Assembly: GCA_001683735.1 (NCBI GenBank)
Contig: LUGG01000034.1
Coordinates: 1-64,000, forward strand
DNA length: 64,000 nt
Source of the DNA: Grifola frondosa
Taxonomy: Eukaryota; Basidiomycota; Agaricomycetes; Polyporales; Grifolaceae
Reading direction: 5' to 3'
Shown: in pieces, positions 38,811-51,242 of the stretch
Position numbering within the stretch: position 1 is the stretch's first letter
Layout: every line of letters starts with the position of its first letter
Program-made: the position numbers and the translations under genes
Notes under the pieces: model-generated
What the model was told of the DNA's origin: nothing
Seen by the model: the letters and a program-made list of their open reading frames with translations, nothing else
Databases searched by the model: none

Positions 38811-41800
38811 TGCCGAAGGCTCCCAGACCCGACAGGCAGCGGCGTCGTGTATGTCCTTGTCGCTCCTGTACACTCAACCCATCTGTCGGCTTGCAGACAG
38901 ATGCAACCATTCGAAATCACCCTGAGGAATGATAGACTACGTGCACAGCAAGAGCCCGGTGCAACGGGGTCAGGCCCTGGAGATGAAGACGACCCTGGAC
39001 CACGTCGTGAGCTCCCTCCTCTGGCTCTCGCCGCTAGCGACGCCGCCAATGTAGCGAGAATGGACCCGAACCATGAAGTGCATGTACGGACTGCCCATGG
39101 AGCTGCAGAGCCCTCATGCGAACAATCTTCACCTGTTGCCAACGAGAAGACATCTGGCGACATTCAGCAGCTGGACACTTCAGTGCCCAAGAATGGTCTT
39201 GCTAAATTTCAGTCTGGCTTGGAGCCTCTGGACGAGGACGGCGAAGATGTATCTGATCACGGTTATGTTGGCCTGGCTTCTCGAGGTCAAACCCCTGCTG
39301 GCGACAACTTCGATGATAACTACGAACTTGACCTCCCTGAAGAAGACCTCAGTTTTCGCCACTCTCGCACTCCGTCTCCGTCGTTTTCTGAAGCTGAAGC
39401 TATGCCTCCGAATCACAATGCACATACATCACGTTCTCCCAGTCCTACGCATTCTGATACCTCTCTGGAGCTCGACATCACTGACGACCCCTTGTACGCT
39501 AGCGCAGAAGATATATTCGACGATATTCATGCTTCCGAGGGACTAGATTGCTTTTCTACTGTGCCTATCTATGGATCACCACCAGCTTTCAGCGAGGACC
39601 CGATCCTTCGTGCTGCATATATTCAGGCCTTCGTTGCAGCCTCCGTTCATGGAGCTACTCACGATATGGTCCAGTATATGCTTCAGGGTTCATTCGAAAC
39701 TATCTCATCCATGTCCCGCCGCATTCCCTATGATATCCCTGGGCTCGACAAGATGGCGCGCACGTTGCGCACTGTTGAACGTCGGCTCGGTGTCGATCCA
39801 GACCAATATATAATATATTATTTTGTTTGCAACGTCTGCTGGTTTCGACACCATCCTTCGGAATTACACACACTCAACCATCCAGCATGCTCTCAAAATG
39901 AATGCCCTGGCTTGCTCTACAGGACAAAAGTCATGACAAACGGGAAGCCGAAGCGGATACCGATGAAGATCATGCCGACTACATCTACACTTCCCGCTCT
40001 TCAACGAATTCTCTCGCGTCCCGGAAAGCTCAAAGATTTTGCGCAGTGGCGGGAAGACGGTGACGAGCCTGGTCCAATTCCCGCTGCAGCAAAAGAAGAC
40101 TGGGAGGGTTGGACCAACCCTCAATTTCGTATGTATGACATGACTGATGGCTGGGGTTGGCGAGCCATCCACGCAGGGTTGCAGCGCCGTAAAGGCGGTA
40201 AATGGGGGATTGAAGATGTCGATGTACGCGAGCTACATCAACGATTCGTAGCGCTTCCAATCGGCCTTGTCTTTATGTTCAATATTGACTGGTATTGTAC
40301 AATTTCGCTGCAATACCGTCTAGCCTATCTAACAATACCTCTCATTCAGGTTTCGTGGTACAAAGCGCGGCAACCACTCCGTCGGCGCGATTTACATTAC
40401 CATTTGCAACAACCCGCGCTCGAAACGATTCCTCGCTGAAGAAACAATATTAAATTGTGTCATTCCGGGTCCAGACGAACCATCACTGGAACAGCTCAAC
40501 TTTGTTCTTGAGCCGTTTGTGAATGACATGCGGCAACTTTATTACGGTGAGCTCCTATTTTTACATATGGCTAGAGGTTCATCATCTTTAATATTCTTAG
40601 GTGTCAATTTTCGCATTCCAAATGAAATTGAGCCACAACCAGCTCACGGGTACCTCAATATTAATGCCTCCGATCTTCCGGCCAGTCGCAAGACATCTGG
40701 TCTTCGAGGTCACACGTCGAAATGGTTCATGTGTACGATATGCCACCAACCATATCACTCTCTCGTTGATCCAGATTGCTATGATCCCGAGAGTATGCCG
40801 TATCGTATACAATTTCATGATTGCATTACTTACATTATTCCAAATTAGAATTCCGTCTTCGTGAAGACTGGCGCTTCATCAAGTATGCATTCCTCTCGCG
40901 TCGTGCAGATGAATACGATCACCAAGAAATTCATGAGAAGCGAGGTGTACTCTGGTCAGCTCTTGATGTTTTGCCTGACTGGCTTCCGGCACGGGACTCG
41001 CCAACAGATTTTATGCACGCAGCTTATCTTGGTGAGTGATTGCGACTTGGAGCAAGTATATTAATCACTCAGGCCTTTGCAGGTGAGGTCAAGCATGTAA
41101 TTCAGGATATACTCGTCGGCAGTGGTATGTTCACCAAGCGTCGTGGTGGGGTGAGGCCGCTAGAGAGGCTTGAATCTTTCTTGGAGGATGTGTGGTGGCC
41201 GTCAACGATTGGTCGTGTTCCCATAAGGTTTTAATTCAATTTATTCGTGAATACTGCTCTAATTTCATTTATAGCTTGCAACGGGAGGGTCGGGCAAAGC
41301 AGATCAGTGGCGTAATTTCACAACAGTCCTGGTCGTTGCGCTCTATGCAAGCTGGCAAGTAGACGGCATGATTCCCGATGCAGATGCTCCACGGTTGCCT
41401 AAATCTACGAAGGCCAGAGAAGCTCATGCTAGGGTTGAAGCGCTTCTGCATGAGCGTCGACGAACTCAAGCTGCCTACAATTCAAACTTGACTCTAGAAG
41501 AACTCGCCAACATTCCAGAGGTATCAATGGATCGCAATTACTTACAACATTTCCAGGTCATCATGGAATGGTGTACCGCGATCCGAATCTGGTCGTCGCA
41601 GTCAATCAGCGTGGAAGAAGCTAATCGTGCCCATGAATGTCATGCGCGAGCATGCCAGACATGGGCACGCATGAACTGTCATCTTACTCCAAACTTTCAC
41701 CTTCTTATGCATCTTACTTCGTATATTTTCCGTCTTGGTCCAGTCTATTCTTGGTGGGCATACCCGTATGAACGAAACAACGGGCTTCTAGCGCGGTTCA

Positions 41801-42919
41801 AGCATAATGGTCATGGCGGCGGCGAGCTTGAGGCGACACTGATGAGAGGGTGGACAAAAATGACACTTATCCATGATCTCGTAAGCATCTACTAGTCTAC
41901 TACTTCCAATTATCATCCGTCTACTTATATAGTGCCCAGATTCTACATTTGAGCTCACTTGGAGAAGAAATGACAGACGAGGACCAGGCTGCCATTGTGA
42001 CGCTCAAGAAATATCTCAAGGGCAACACAGGAGCGTGTGCAACTCGCGGTACCTTACTTACAATGATCGCGACCATGGCTGCTGATCAAAACAACGGTGC
42101 GTGCTATACAAAAATGATAAAGTGTTTTCTAATACAGTTTGCGAGACAGCGCAGATACAACTTCCAAAGCAAAGCAAGAACATCAATCTTCGTACACTTA
42201 ATTTGTATGCGCTAGTCTTCTCATACTTGCGACATCTCTGGGAACATGAAACCTCCTTAATCCCTGACACTTCTGCTGTGACGACCCTCGGCGAACCATT
42301 CATACCAACAGCAACCCCATACTCTCACGTTGTTGTTAACGGAATCCGGTATGGTGCAGCCACCGCACATCGCGGCGCTGGCTGTCGTTACGCCTATATT
42401 CATGGCCGACAGCCTGTGCAGATTGATTATATTTTCCATATAGCTCATTCTCGTAATGATCCTTCCATGCGACCACTGGAAACGACATGTGCTGTGGTAC
42501 GACCATTTGTTGCGGACAATTATTTGCCGGTGATGCCTTGGGATTTAAGGTGAGTTATGTGGCTGTCTAATATGATGTAATAACTTATATACGTGAAGGT
42601 CTATCGACCTTGGCATTGATGTCTGGTACAGCGAATGCCTTGGCGCACGGACTATTGTCGACGTACGGGCATTCTCAGGCCATTTTGCCCTTGCTACGGT
42701 TGATTACCGCGAGTTGAAGCTTTGGGTCTCAATGTCTTTTGTCATGTGAGTTCTATCTTACTCGTTTACCATTCAAGTCTTCTAATATCTTCACAAAATT
42801 CCAGAATACTCAAGAGCCAGACAGGCTCGATTCCGAAGAATGGTAACCCCTCGGCGCACAACATATTTACAGATCATATAGGGCCGGATCAATGTTTTCA
42901 TCCCGCAACTCCTCCATGA
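38811..42919 (+). CDS. Plavaka/CACTA-type transposase
   Basis: Multi-exon transposase for the surrounding element. The first ATG at 38,811 gives a basic Cys-rich N-terminus (RRRVCPCRSCTLNP) that stops after about 40 codons. The main frame, open from about 38,847, follows it directly, so the 5' structure is unresolved. The main exon runs to about 40,292 (IYGSPPAFSEDPILRAAYIQ, MTDGWGWRAIHAGLQRRKGG). Short introns then join WFRGTKRGNHSVGAIYIT, HTSKWFMCTICHQPYHSL, DSPTDFMHAAYLGE (catalytic Asp region), LESFLEDVWWPSTIGRVP and NCHLTPNFHLLMHLTSYIF. WWAYPYERNNGLLARFKHN matches the conserved TNP2-type YP(F/Y)ER block. A C-terminal domain of unknown role follows. It reads through without a clear frame break after 38.85 kb, so the element may be active. 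Confidence 0.82.
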
Positions 42920-44730
42920 CCCCCCCGTAGTTCTGACCCACAGCTTCCACACCTGCCCCACCTTCGTACAAATCCTCTATATCCGCTCCGTTCAAATCTC
43001 CGCCCTTGTCATCAGCAATGAACGATGGCTTATCGTACTTATCTGCAAATAATTGAAGCCATTCGGGTTTGATCATGGTGCGTGGAATTTTGACAACCGG
43101 TCGCGCTATACCATCCTTATCCTTTGAAGCGCGAATGCTCGGAAGCTTGGACTCTTCATCCTCTCGCGGAGCACCACGGCGACGAGGATGAGGATTATTT
43201 CCTTGGGTGGAATGGGCTTCCCGCGAGGCTGCAACGGCCAAATCGAGTGTTTGAAGCAAAGGATTGATCTGTCATAATGCGTGAGCTAGCCCATTCCCTC
43301 ACAGAGCATAGAATGATCCACGTTATCAGCACGATATGCGGGAGCATGCGACACCCACGGTCTCCGCCGACCAATCGTCAAAGGCACTTCATTTTGTGCC
43401 TCGTTGTCCGTATTGGGATCAATTGCACCATCGGAATCCGACTCGTCAGTCGACTGATAGTGCCATGTGAATAAAAAATCGTATTTCTTCGCCGCAAGTT
43501 CGGCCACATGTGTACGGTTTGCCGTGCGCTCCGCTGCTTTCTGCACATTGGGCCTGATCAACGAGTGATGCCATTTATGTTTATGGTACGCACCGTCTTT
43601 TTTCGCGCCTTCCGTCTGTTGCTTGTCGCCTTTTGCTCCAGCTCAACTTCGGACTTGTTGACACGGCTCTTGAAGCGTTTCGCCATTGTATGGAAAAATG
43701 CTTCAATTGCTTGATGCATCTTGTCCATCGGAATATTGCTAATTGCCTCCACCTTCATCCCACTATCCCATTTCGAACCTCGCTCGTAGATTAGTTGTGT
43801 TACATCACGTAGCCATGCCGCACGATTCTCGGACCAGCTGCCCCAGTCCGGGCGCAGGAGCCGTGTCGGTGAGTCTTCATCATCAGTCCAGAATCTGCCG
43901 TTTCTAAGTGGTATTGGCGGGTCCGAATTCTTCGTGGTCCCCATCAGATGATGCAGGCAAGTGCGTACAAGCGCCTTTGCAGGACATGTAAGTGCTTGTA
44001 GCCCAGTGAAAGAAATATGTTACTTACGTTTAATTCACTCTGTCGTTGGTTTCTCTCACTAGTGCCATCACTACCCTCGGTGTGGCCCGGGGTGGTACGG
44101 AATGAATGCTCGTCGTTGTGGCCGGGGCATCTACCGGACTGCAGCAACTCACGGATCTCATCCATAGCAACTTCAAGAGCTGAAATGCGTGCCATGTGGT
44201 CCTTTTGTGTTGCGTGTAAGGCATTATTGCTTTCGATGAGCTCGTCTGTGCTGACAGCCACCTTCTCGAACTCGTCCGACAGCTGCGTGATCTCTTTCTC
44301 GGAGGTGCCAACCTTTGCTTTCAACACTTCGATGCCGGTGCGTAATACAGCTATCTGATCCGCCACATTTTTTCCTAACATGCCTTTCGTATAATCTCAT
44401 ATCAATATTCAACTTCAACAGACCATCCTCGGACTCTGACATACCATGTGCGACCGGACGCCCTATGTTCCGCGCCATACCACTCACGGTCGGTGTTCCT
44501 GACCATGTCGAGGGCGCAGACGCTGATGCTGAAGCCGGTGCAGCCGCGCCTCCGGTAGAGCAAGGAGGGACTTGGTTCGACAATGGAAGCTGTTTTTCGA
44601 ACGGCGAGAGAAACTGCGGCAATCTCGCAGTTCCAGCTGTCAATGGCTGTGTGGCTGTTCTGGGTCGCTTGGATGCCGGTGCGCTTGGCGGCGATGGTGG
44701 AATCCTGGGCGGAACGGACATGGTTTCCAC
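42867..44730 (-). CDS. Accessory protein of the Plavaka element, function unknown
   Basis: Minus-strand spliced gene inside the transposon. Exon 1 starts METMSVPPRIPPSPPSAP (44,730), a Pro/Ala-rich disordered region. It is joined to GMLGKNVADQIAVLRTGIEV and a coiled coil of about 90 residues (44,381-44,090). Next come a helical domain with RPDWGSWSENRAAWLRDVTQ and basic KRFKSRVNKSEVELEQKA, then an acidic segment and a C-terminal part with RTMIKPEWLQLFADKYDKP, ending ENIDPALYDL at 42,867. Exon joins are only partly certain. No enzymatic motif is seen. By analogy with the second gene of plant CACTA elements it may help bind element ends; that is inference. Confidence 0.65.
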
Positions 44731-45190
44731 TACCCGGCGGTGGGCGCGCAGGCTGCGGCGATGAGGGCGTTACGGTGAGGTGTCGTCAGTCCTCAGTTTG
44801 TTGATGCGTTCGGACTGATTCATTGCGTGTTGTATAGCTACTACGCGCGTGGGCGTGCGGATCCTACTTTCCTTCTTTCGGCATGTACTCATGTGTGGCA
44901 TGATACTTTGTGTGTTCAGACTCGGGCTAGCTATGTTCATTCTATGTATAAACTCTAGCTCTATTATATATTGTATCTCTTCTAGTAGAAGAGCTGGCTA
45001 TATTGATCAATTGTATTCTGTATATTAATTTTAAAAAAAACCGAGCAATGGTGCGGGCAGGCGCGCGCTAGTTTGAATAGGAAATTCAAGGGAAATTCGA
45101 ATGAAATGGCTCATTCGATGCTGATTTGCGACAAATTTCCCAGAGAGGAAATTGAAGGGATAACTTCAGGAAATTTTAGATTTGCCGCGG

Positions 45191-45226
45191 ATTTCCCCAA
45201 GGGCAAATTTCGCCTGATGTGCAGTG
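45191..45226 (-). repeat. Right terminal inverted repeat of the Plavaka element
   Basis: Read inward from 45,226 on the minus strand it starts CACTGCACATCAGGCGAAAT and continues TTGCCCTTGGGGAAAT. The flanking ATT at 45,227-45,229 is the other side of the target duplication. Confidence 0.85.
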
Positions 45227-45443
45227 ATTAACGACAACGCTCCTCCTGTGAGACGCTGTCTTGCGATACACCCTTGGTATCACCAAGGCGGAGGCACCTG
45301 TCCTCTACCTCATCATGTGTTCCCTGTAATACATTTGCGATATGCCCTGTGGTCCACGAGCACCGTACTTTCTGGACCGCCCGCGATGACCCGGACCGGC
45401 CTCAAACGCCTTCAAATCCCCCGCATATCGCGCGCAGCCGCCC

Positions 45444-47625
45444 TTACGCGATATCCGCGGTCGCAGGTCGATCTTTGGGCGGCTCTGTCCCCTGCGCGTC
45501 CGTGCTATCTTGTGACATCTCTGTCCCTGATCCATGCTCATCCTTCTCTTCAGCGTCCCCAGCTTCGAGCGGCAGCTCATAGTCAACCTTGAGCGTCTCA
45601 GACGTGTCCCGCCCTTCGCGCCCTGAATCTGCGCAATAGTCAGATACTGTCGCCAATCCGCCACGCAGACGCTACGTACCGTCCCTCTCCGCGGGCGCGC
45701 TCGCAAAGTCGTACACCAGGAGCCTATGGCTGTACTCGCGCACGATGCACAGCCGCCCGATCGTCTCGTCCCATGCCGCCGCCCAGACGCGTACGCCGAG
45801 CTCGCCCTCGCCAAATTCCATCGGCCGGCTCCGCGCGCCCTCCCCCTGCGGGTCCGCCTGCCCGAGCAATGCGGGGTCCCACAATCGGGAAATCTCCAGT
45901 ATCGGCACCGTGTCGTTCCTGTCGTTGGCGGGGATGGTACATACGAGGGGCCGGAGCGACCCCGGGAGCACGCGGTACTGCACCTTCTGCTCTGGCGGTG
46001 CGTACAGCGCACCGACCTTCATCTCAACCTCTGGAGGATGCCCGTATCTGTACCGAACACCTGAGCCCGACCCAGAGTCATCTTCGACACGCTCTGGGAA
46101 TAGAGTCGAGTAGAGCAAGCCCTCGCGCTTGCTCGTCTGCGCGATGATGGAGATGGGGCGCGGGTGGCTCCGGGGGCAACGAAGCGCGGATGGAGTCGTC
46201 GTTCGTGCGCGCGGGCCCGAACCCGTGGTCGGTGATCCACACGTCCTCCCAGCGCTCCATGTCGTCCACGGAGAGCTCCGCCTGCGCCGCAGGCTCCACC
46301 GTGATATTCTGCGGTGCAGACGCCCGCACCTGCGGGACGTCGTATGTCTCCAAGTAATAGCGGAAGGGGCGCGGGGACTCGAATACCCAGATCGTGTCCA
46401 CCTGGTGGACGACCATCACCTGGTTCTGGTGCGGGAGTATGCGGAGGCCTGTGAGAGAGTGGGGCTTCGGCGCGCTGCATCAGTAAATAAACGTCGGAAG
46501 CTCGAAAAACATAGGCATACGAGGTCTGGCCACGGAGAGGTGTTGCGGCAGAACAAGGTAGTAGTGGGCTGGCCGTGGTTCAGGTTTTGGACCATGATCC
46601 CGTCCGGCTGCCGGATGATCGCGAGGTATGGGGAACCAGAGGCGTCCTCGTCGAGCGTCGGGTTTGTGAGCTTCCGGCGCGTGGTGATATGCAGGACCTT
46701 CTGGAACGGCGGCTTCAGAACGTCCAGCGCGTCGCATATAGCCTGGTCGGAGGCGCCGCTCCGCAGGAGCGCGACGTGGTTCTCGATCGAGGACAGCGCC
46801 ATCGTGTCCACGGCGCACTTGAACACGACGCGCTGCGAGTCGTCCCGCGCGCCGAGGCGGTTGACGTCGAACCTGCAACGCTGGCGTGAGGCGGGCGGTC
46901 ATACGGTGAGAACGCACGCACGCACGCACTTGGGGTAATCCGCGTAGTTGCGGTAGTCGCGCCGGACGGTGGCGATGACGATGCTGCGCTGCCCGCGCAC
47001 GGTCATGTACTTCGCCTCGATGAGGTGCGCCTTGGTCGGTATGGACATCTTCGCGAGGCACGCGCCGCCGCCGCGGCGGTAGCCTAGCGCGACGACGACG
47101 ACGGCGAAGCGGAACAGCGCCCTGTCGGCGAGCGACGCGACGAGATGCTCGCCGCCGGGGAGGATCGACATGGCGACGATGTCGCTGCCGATGAAGACGT
47201 CCCATTTGTGCATGCATGCGAGGGTGTCGGCGTCCCAGAGCTTGTCGAGCGACGCGGAGCGCGTGAGGAGCTGCTCGGCTTCGCGGCTTGTGAGGTTCGC
47301 GCGGGAGTACCGGGCGGTGGGGGTAGAGGGGGGATGCGGGTTTGGGTGCGCGATAAGAGGCGTTTCCAGATTACGCCGTGGTGGGTGAGTTTGTAGAATA
47401 GTTTGTTGACCTGCGGTTGTGGTGTTGGAATATTGTGGACGTCGTGATTGAGGAAATCATGCGTACCTGTCGTAAATGTATGATATCTATGACATCTAGG
47501 AATTCGGAGCAGATAACATCGAGTAGAATATCGAGGGGAAGACGGTCGAGACGCGTTTGCTTCAATCCAGTAACGCGATCGACAAGAGAACTTAAGCTTG
47601 GCCCGTTATGAGAACATATCACCAT
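45444..47625 (-). CDS. F-box protein with beta-propeller-like C-terminal region
   Basis: Starts at 47,625; residues 20-60 read RLDRLPLDILLDVICSEFLD and DIIHLRQ, an F-box, spliced to VNKLFYKLTHHGVIWKRLLS. Strand-rich blocks follow that resemble propeller blades: MHKWDVFIGSDIVAMSILPG, LVASLADRALFRFAVV, SGSPYLAIIRQPDGIMVQNL, NQVMVVHQVDTIWVFE, GVRVWAAAWDETIGRLCIVR. An acidic tail ends at 45,444 after a last intron near 45,620-45,675. Two frame breaks, each one base short, fall in a run of six G (47,328-47,333) and of five G (46,172-46,176), read on the plus strand; repair gives TPTARYSRANLTSREAEQLL and RSHPRPISIIAQTS. Probably an SCF adaptor; target unknown. Confidence 0.72.
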
Positions 47626-48650
47626 CTTGAAGGATACTCAACGCCACAGAGGCTCGGACAACGAAGAACGAAAGTAGGGAAAGACGAAAAGTTGGACCTC
47701 TGGTGCCTCTCATATATGCACACGGTTTCACGCACGCCGTTTTACAACATGGCATACCCATGTGTTTTGAGACCTTGTACTTACGTAGAATACAAAACGT
47801 CCTTGTTCCGCTCGGAAGCCACAAAAGCAGACCTGCAGAGAACACAATTGCGTCAGATGTGAAATGCCACCCCGAGGTTCTTGCCATAACTACCGAGTCA
47901 AACAATTGAGGCGCAGCCTTAAGAGACGGTCTCAGCATGAGTGCTGTTCCCCTCGAGAGCGGTGCTGCGAGTCGTGGTCGAGGATGTACCATCATTGGCG
48001 GTTGTTGCGTCTCGTGGGATTCGCGATGCCCGAAGACTCGGAGTTGGCGTGGGAGAAATGTACAACGACTGCCTATTATGGACAAATTTCAGCTGCTGTA
48101 ACTTAGACGCCCCATTAGCGCTCTCTGATGGATAAACCTGGAACAGCAGCGTCGACATAGGAAACTTCAGGAAACTGCTCGTGCCGACACCTGCTAACAG
48201 CTGCTAACACGGTTGCTACTTATATAGCTCTCTTTTTGCACAGCCTTGATGCGTGCGAGAAGTGAGACCCACTTAGACTGTTGCGGTGCATGACCGCAGC
48301 TCTCGGCTATATGCACATGCGGGCTGTCCTCCAAAAGGCGTCTATAGCGTCTACTTTAAATCTTTTGGACACCGCTTGCATTTCCAGTGCAATCCTACAT
48401 CGACGAGCCCTGCATTGCACTGCGTCCTCATCATCCACTAGCAAAACGGCTCTGTTCTGTTGACGGTGACAGACGGGCTGCCTAGCAACTCCTCCTCCGC
48501 TTATCTCGTTCTCGTTCTCCCGCCACCGCTTATCCACCCTGAGAAAGACAAGAAACGGCCTCCTCTCGTGGAACTGTCAAGTTAGACTTGAAAACTAGGA
48601 AACAAATTCATTATGCAGAATATCTATTCCCCCGAGTGCGTGTCATGCTT
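47626..48650. other. Intergenic region between two divergent genes
   Basis: About 1 kb between the F-box/propeller gene (-) and the C2-domain gene (+). It must hold both promoters. No gene or repeat recognised; short open frames here lack family features. Confidence 0.45.
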
Positions 48651-48684
48651 TGCATTCTCCGGGTGCGATGCGGCTGACTCCCTT

Positions 48685-50631
48685 GGATGGCCGGTCGCAG
48701 TCCATGGTATCTGACGGGTATGTGCAGTGCATTTCACTTGACTGAATCATTTCCTGACATTTATGGTATCTCACCAGTCATCCGGACGCAAGGGCTGCAG
48801 TTTATTCGCCCCGAAAAGTCATGGCGGCCCATCGTCACCATCGTCGTCGCCGACCAAAACCAAATTCACGAAACTGTGCTCGGCTCTGATTGCCAGAACC
48901 CTAACCTGAAATCGCCATTTGTGCTGTATGTCATCTTCCTCGGGCTGGCACAGCCTTTCCGATGGAAACTAGCGCACTAATTAAGTGTGGCGGCGGCTTT
49001 AGATATAATGTCGACCACAAAACATACTTGGACATCAAGGTCTGGCATAAATCCCAAACAAAAAAGAAGAGCAGAAAACGACATCTTGTTGGCTCGGCAT
49101 ACGTTTCGTTGGGCGAGATTCTGAGGAATCAGGGACAGCCCATGGCAGGTTCAAGTAAGTTCCGCGATTTCTACGATTTTATTATGTTTGTATTCATCTG
49201 GGAGACGCGGACGAAGCAGAACAGGATATCCGTCTGTCTTGTCCTTCACCGCAAAAAAAGAGCCCGACCATCGCGGGTCGCCAGCAGCACAATGCCATTC
49301 TGACCATCAAGCTTTGCCCTCCCACACCCATGTCCACGACGTCCACCCTCGTCGGGTCATCATCATCCTTTTCTCATCATGAAGATGATGCCATGTCCGA
49401 CGCTGTTTCAGGTATGTCTCGATCTCTTGCTGCTTGACTTTGATTTTCTGATATCCTCTACGGTAACAGGTGCGCTGTCATCAGGTACACTGTCGGACAC
49501 TATGCCGTCGCCCTCCATCAAGGAGACCGAATCATTCTGGCATGAGAAGGCCGCGCCGAACCAGCTCCGAAAACGCCGAATCAAGCCCTTCCGGGTCGGC
49601 TCTGACGACGAAAATAGCAGCTCTGACGAGTCTTCGGGTCTACCGACTCCTCGTGATTCTTATTTCCCCCATCTACCTGCCATCCATGCGGCCGAGGGCG
49701 AAGGCGAAGGGACAGGCTGGTTCTCGACATCTTCGCTCCCGCTATATGTCGACCATATCAGCGACCGCCTCAGCGTACACAACACTGTCTCTTTTGCGGA
49801 GCGTATCTTGGATATCTTCTCTCCATATCGGGAGCTGCAACAGGCATCGCTTGATTGTGACTATGAGAAGATTCTCGCGCGGCTGCTGACAGAGTGGTAT
49901 GTCGTCGGAGCTTCGGTATGTTTTTGTTCTACCTTACACGATATTTTATTATCTTACGGCTTCTTGTGAATAGCTTCTGGCCTTGGCAGGGTGGGTCCAG
50001 TTCCTCACAAACAGCCATCTCTGAGCTAACGTTTGATTTCTGCGCACAGGATTGACGCAACAGTGTTTGGGATCTCCCCGGCTCCCGTATTCTCGATGGA
50101 CGGCTTCACGCAAACCGTCGTCACCATCGGCGCAATCTCCGCCGGCCTCGGCGTCGTCATCGACGCGTGGTTCCTCGTCCTCTACAGCGGCGCGAGCCCC
50201 ACCAAGTTCCAGGTATGCCCTCTCCTCTCATCCCGTCTCCGCCCCAGCTTACCCGCGCACAGAGACTCGCCGCGGACGTGTACGGCACGTACGTGTTCTT
50301 CTGCCTCACGTGCCGCCTGCCCACGCTGCTCATGTTCGGCTCCGCGCTCGCGCTCATGCTGTTCCTCCTCGGCGTCGCGTGGGGCGCGTGGCCGACCGCC
50401 GTGCTCGTCATGTCCTTCGTCGCGGGCACCCTCGTCAGCCTGCAGTACCTCGTCTTCGGCTGCCACCGCTTCGTGAACCTGCTCGTGTGGGCGGTGAGGA
50501 GTGCATGGGCGGCGTCGCGCGCCGCACGGCTCGGCCTGCGGATGAGATGGCTAGCCCCTGTCCCGATGTGGTGGTCCCGGCGCATATTACCAGCAAGTAG
50601 GGATGAGGACGTCTTCGCTTGTCCGACGTGA
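48685..50631 (+). CDS. C2-domain membrane protein, conserved in fungi
   Basis: The start is not settled: candidate ATGs lie near 48,675-48,690, before a GTATGT...CACCAG intron (about 48,719-48,777). The next exon holds GLQFIRPEKSWRPIVTIVVA and VLGSDCQNPNLKSPFVL, spliced to YNVDHKTYLDIKVWHKSQTK and RHLVGSAYVSLGEILRNQG. This is the strand order of a C2 domain. Two further exons carry QDIRLSCPSPQKKSPTIAG, NAILTIKLCPPTPM and a Ser/Thr-rich linker. The part from 49,500 has ESFWHEKAAPNQLRKRRIKP, an acidic Ser-rich patch, and ERILDIFSPYRELQQASLDC. From 50,049 there are two to four membrane segments (TQTVVTIGAISAGLGVVIDA, LFGSALALMLFLLGVAWGAW), ending at 50,631. Likely a lipid- or Ca2+-binding membrane protein; role unknown. 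Confidence 0.72.
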
Positions 50632-51242
50632 TGGGATGTTCCTGCTCAACGCACAAAAGACTTCTGGCCAATACAACCGTCAACCACATACCCACCATAG
50701 ACCGCGATCACGCATCTATTGGGTCCTGAAGCTGGTTTTAGCACAGGTCATACCGGAGAGATCTTAATTCTTGGTCGTCGTCAAATTGCTACGTCTCTGT
50801 GGCATGTCGACACGTGCGGTACACTAAGTACCAACCAAATTACTGTACATACCTCAAGCAACCATACCCAATTGCATGTAAAACATTCAAACTAATAATG
50901 GAAATATATTATATTTTGTCATTGTTCATCCTATTCTTCTTGCCTGATGATACGCTTGGATCGTGGCTTCCGAGGTACTTTGCATAACTAACGGGAGGCA
51001 AAATAGAGGTAAGGAGTTGTTATGCGGGTCCCGCGTCTGTCCAGATGTGTAGTCATTCATTGCCATCGCTGTCGTAATCTGCGGCAGAACATGCATATTG
51101 CGGTTATCCAATCAACCAGTGGTCCGAATCGATTAACGGCTGTACAATAAGGCTGCGCTGCGGTCCTTCTGTCCTAGGGTATTCTACAGCAAAGTCCATG
51201 AATGCATCTTCGACATCCTCTTCTGGTCGTCCGTACCGTACC
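50632..51242. other. Convergent intergenic spacer
   Basis: About 610 bases between the 3' ends of the C2-domain gene (+) and the SKT5-like gene (-). AT-rich around 50,870-50,950, as expected for terminators. No gene supported. Confidence 0.45.

Larger units (their letters stand above)
38522..45226. mobile_element. Plavaka-type (CACTA supergroup) DNA transposon, structurally complete
   Basis: 6,705 bases bounded by imperfect terminal inverted repeats that both start CACTGCA. The host bases ATT occur directly outside each end (38,519-38,521 and 45,227-45,229), matching the 3-bp target duplication known for CACTA elements. Inside are a plus-strand transposase gene and a minus-strand accessory gene, convergent, with 3' ends overlapping near 42,870-42,920. 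Subterminal regions are rich in AAATTC/GAAATTT-like words. Both termini and duplication being intact suggest a fairly recent insertion. Confidence 0.88.
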
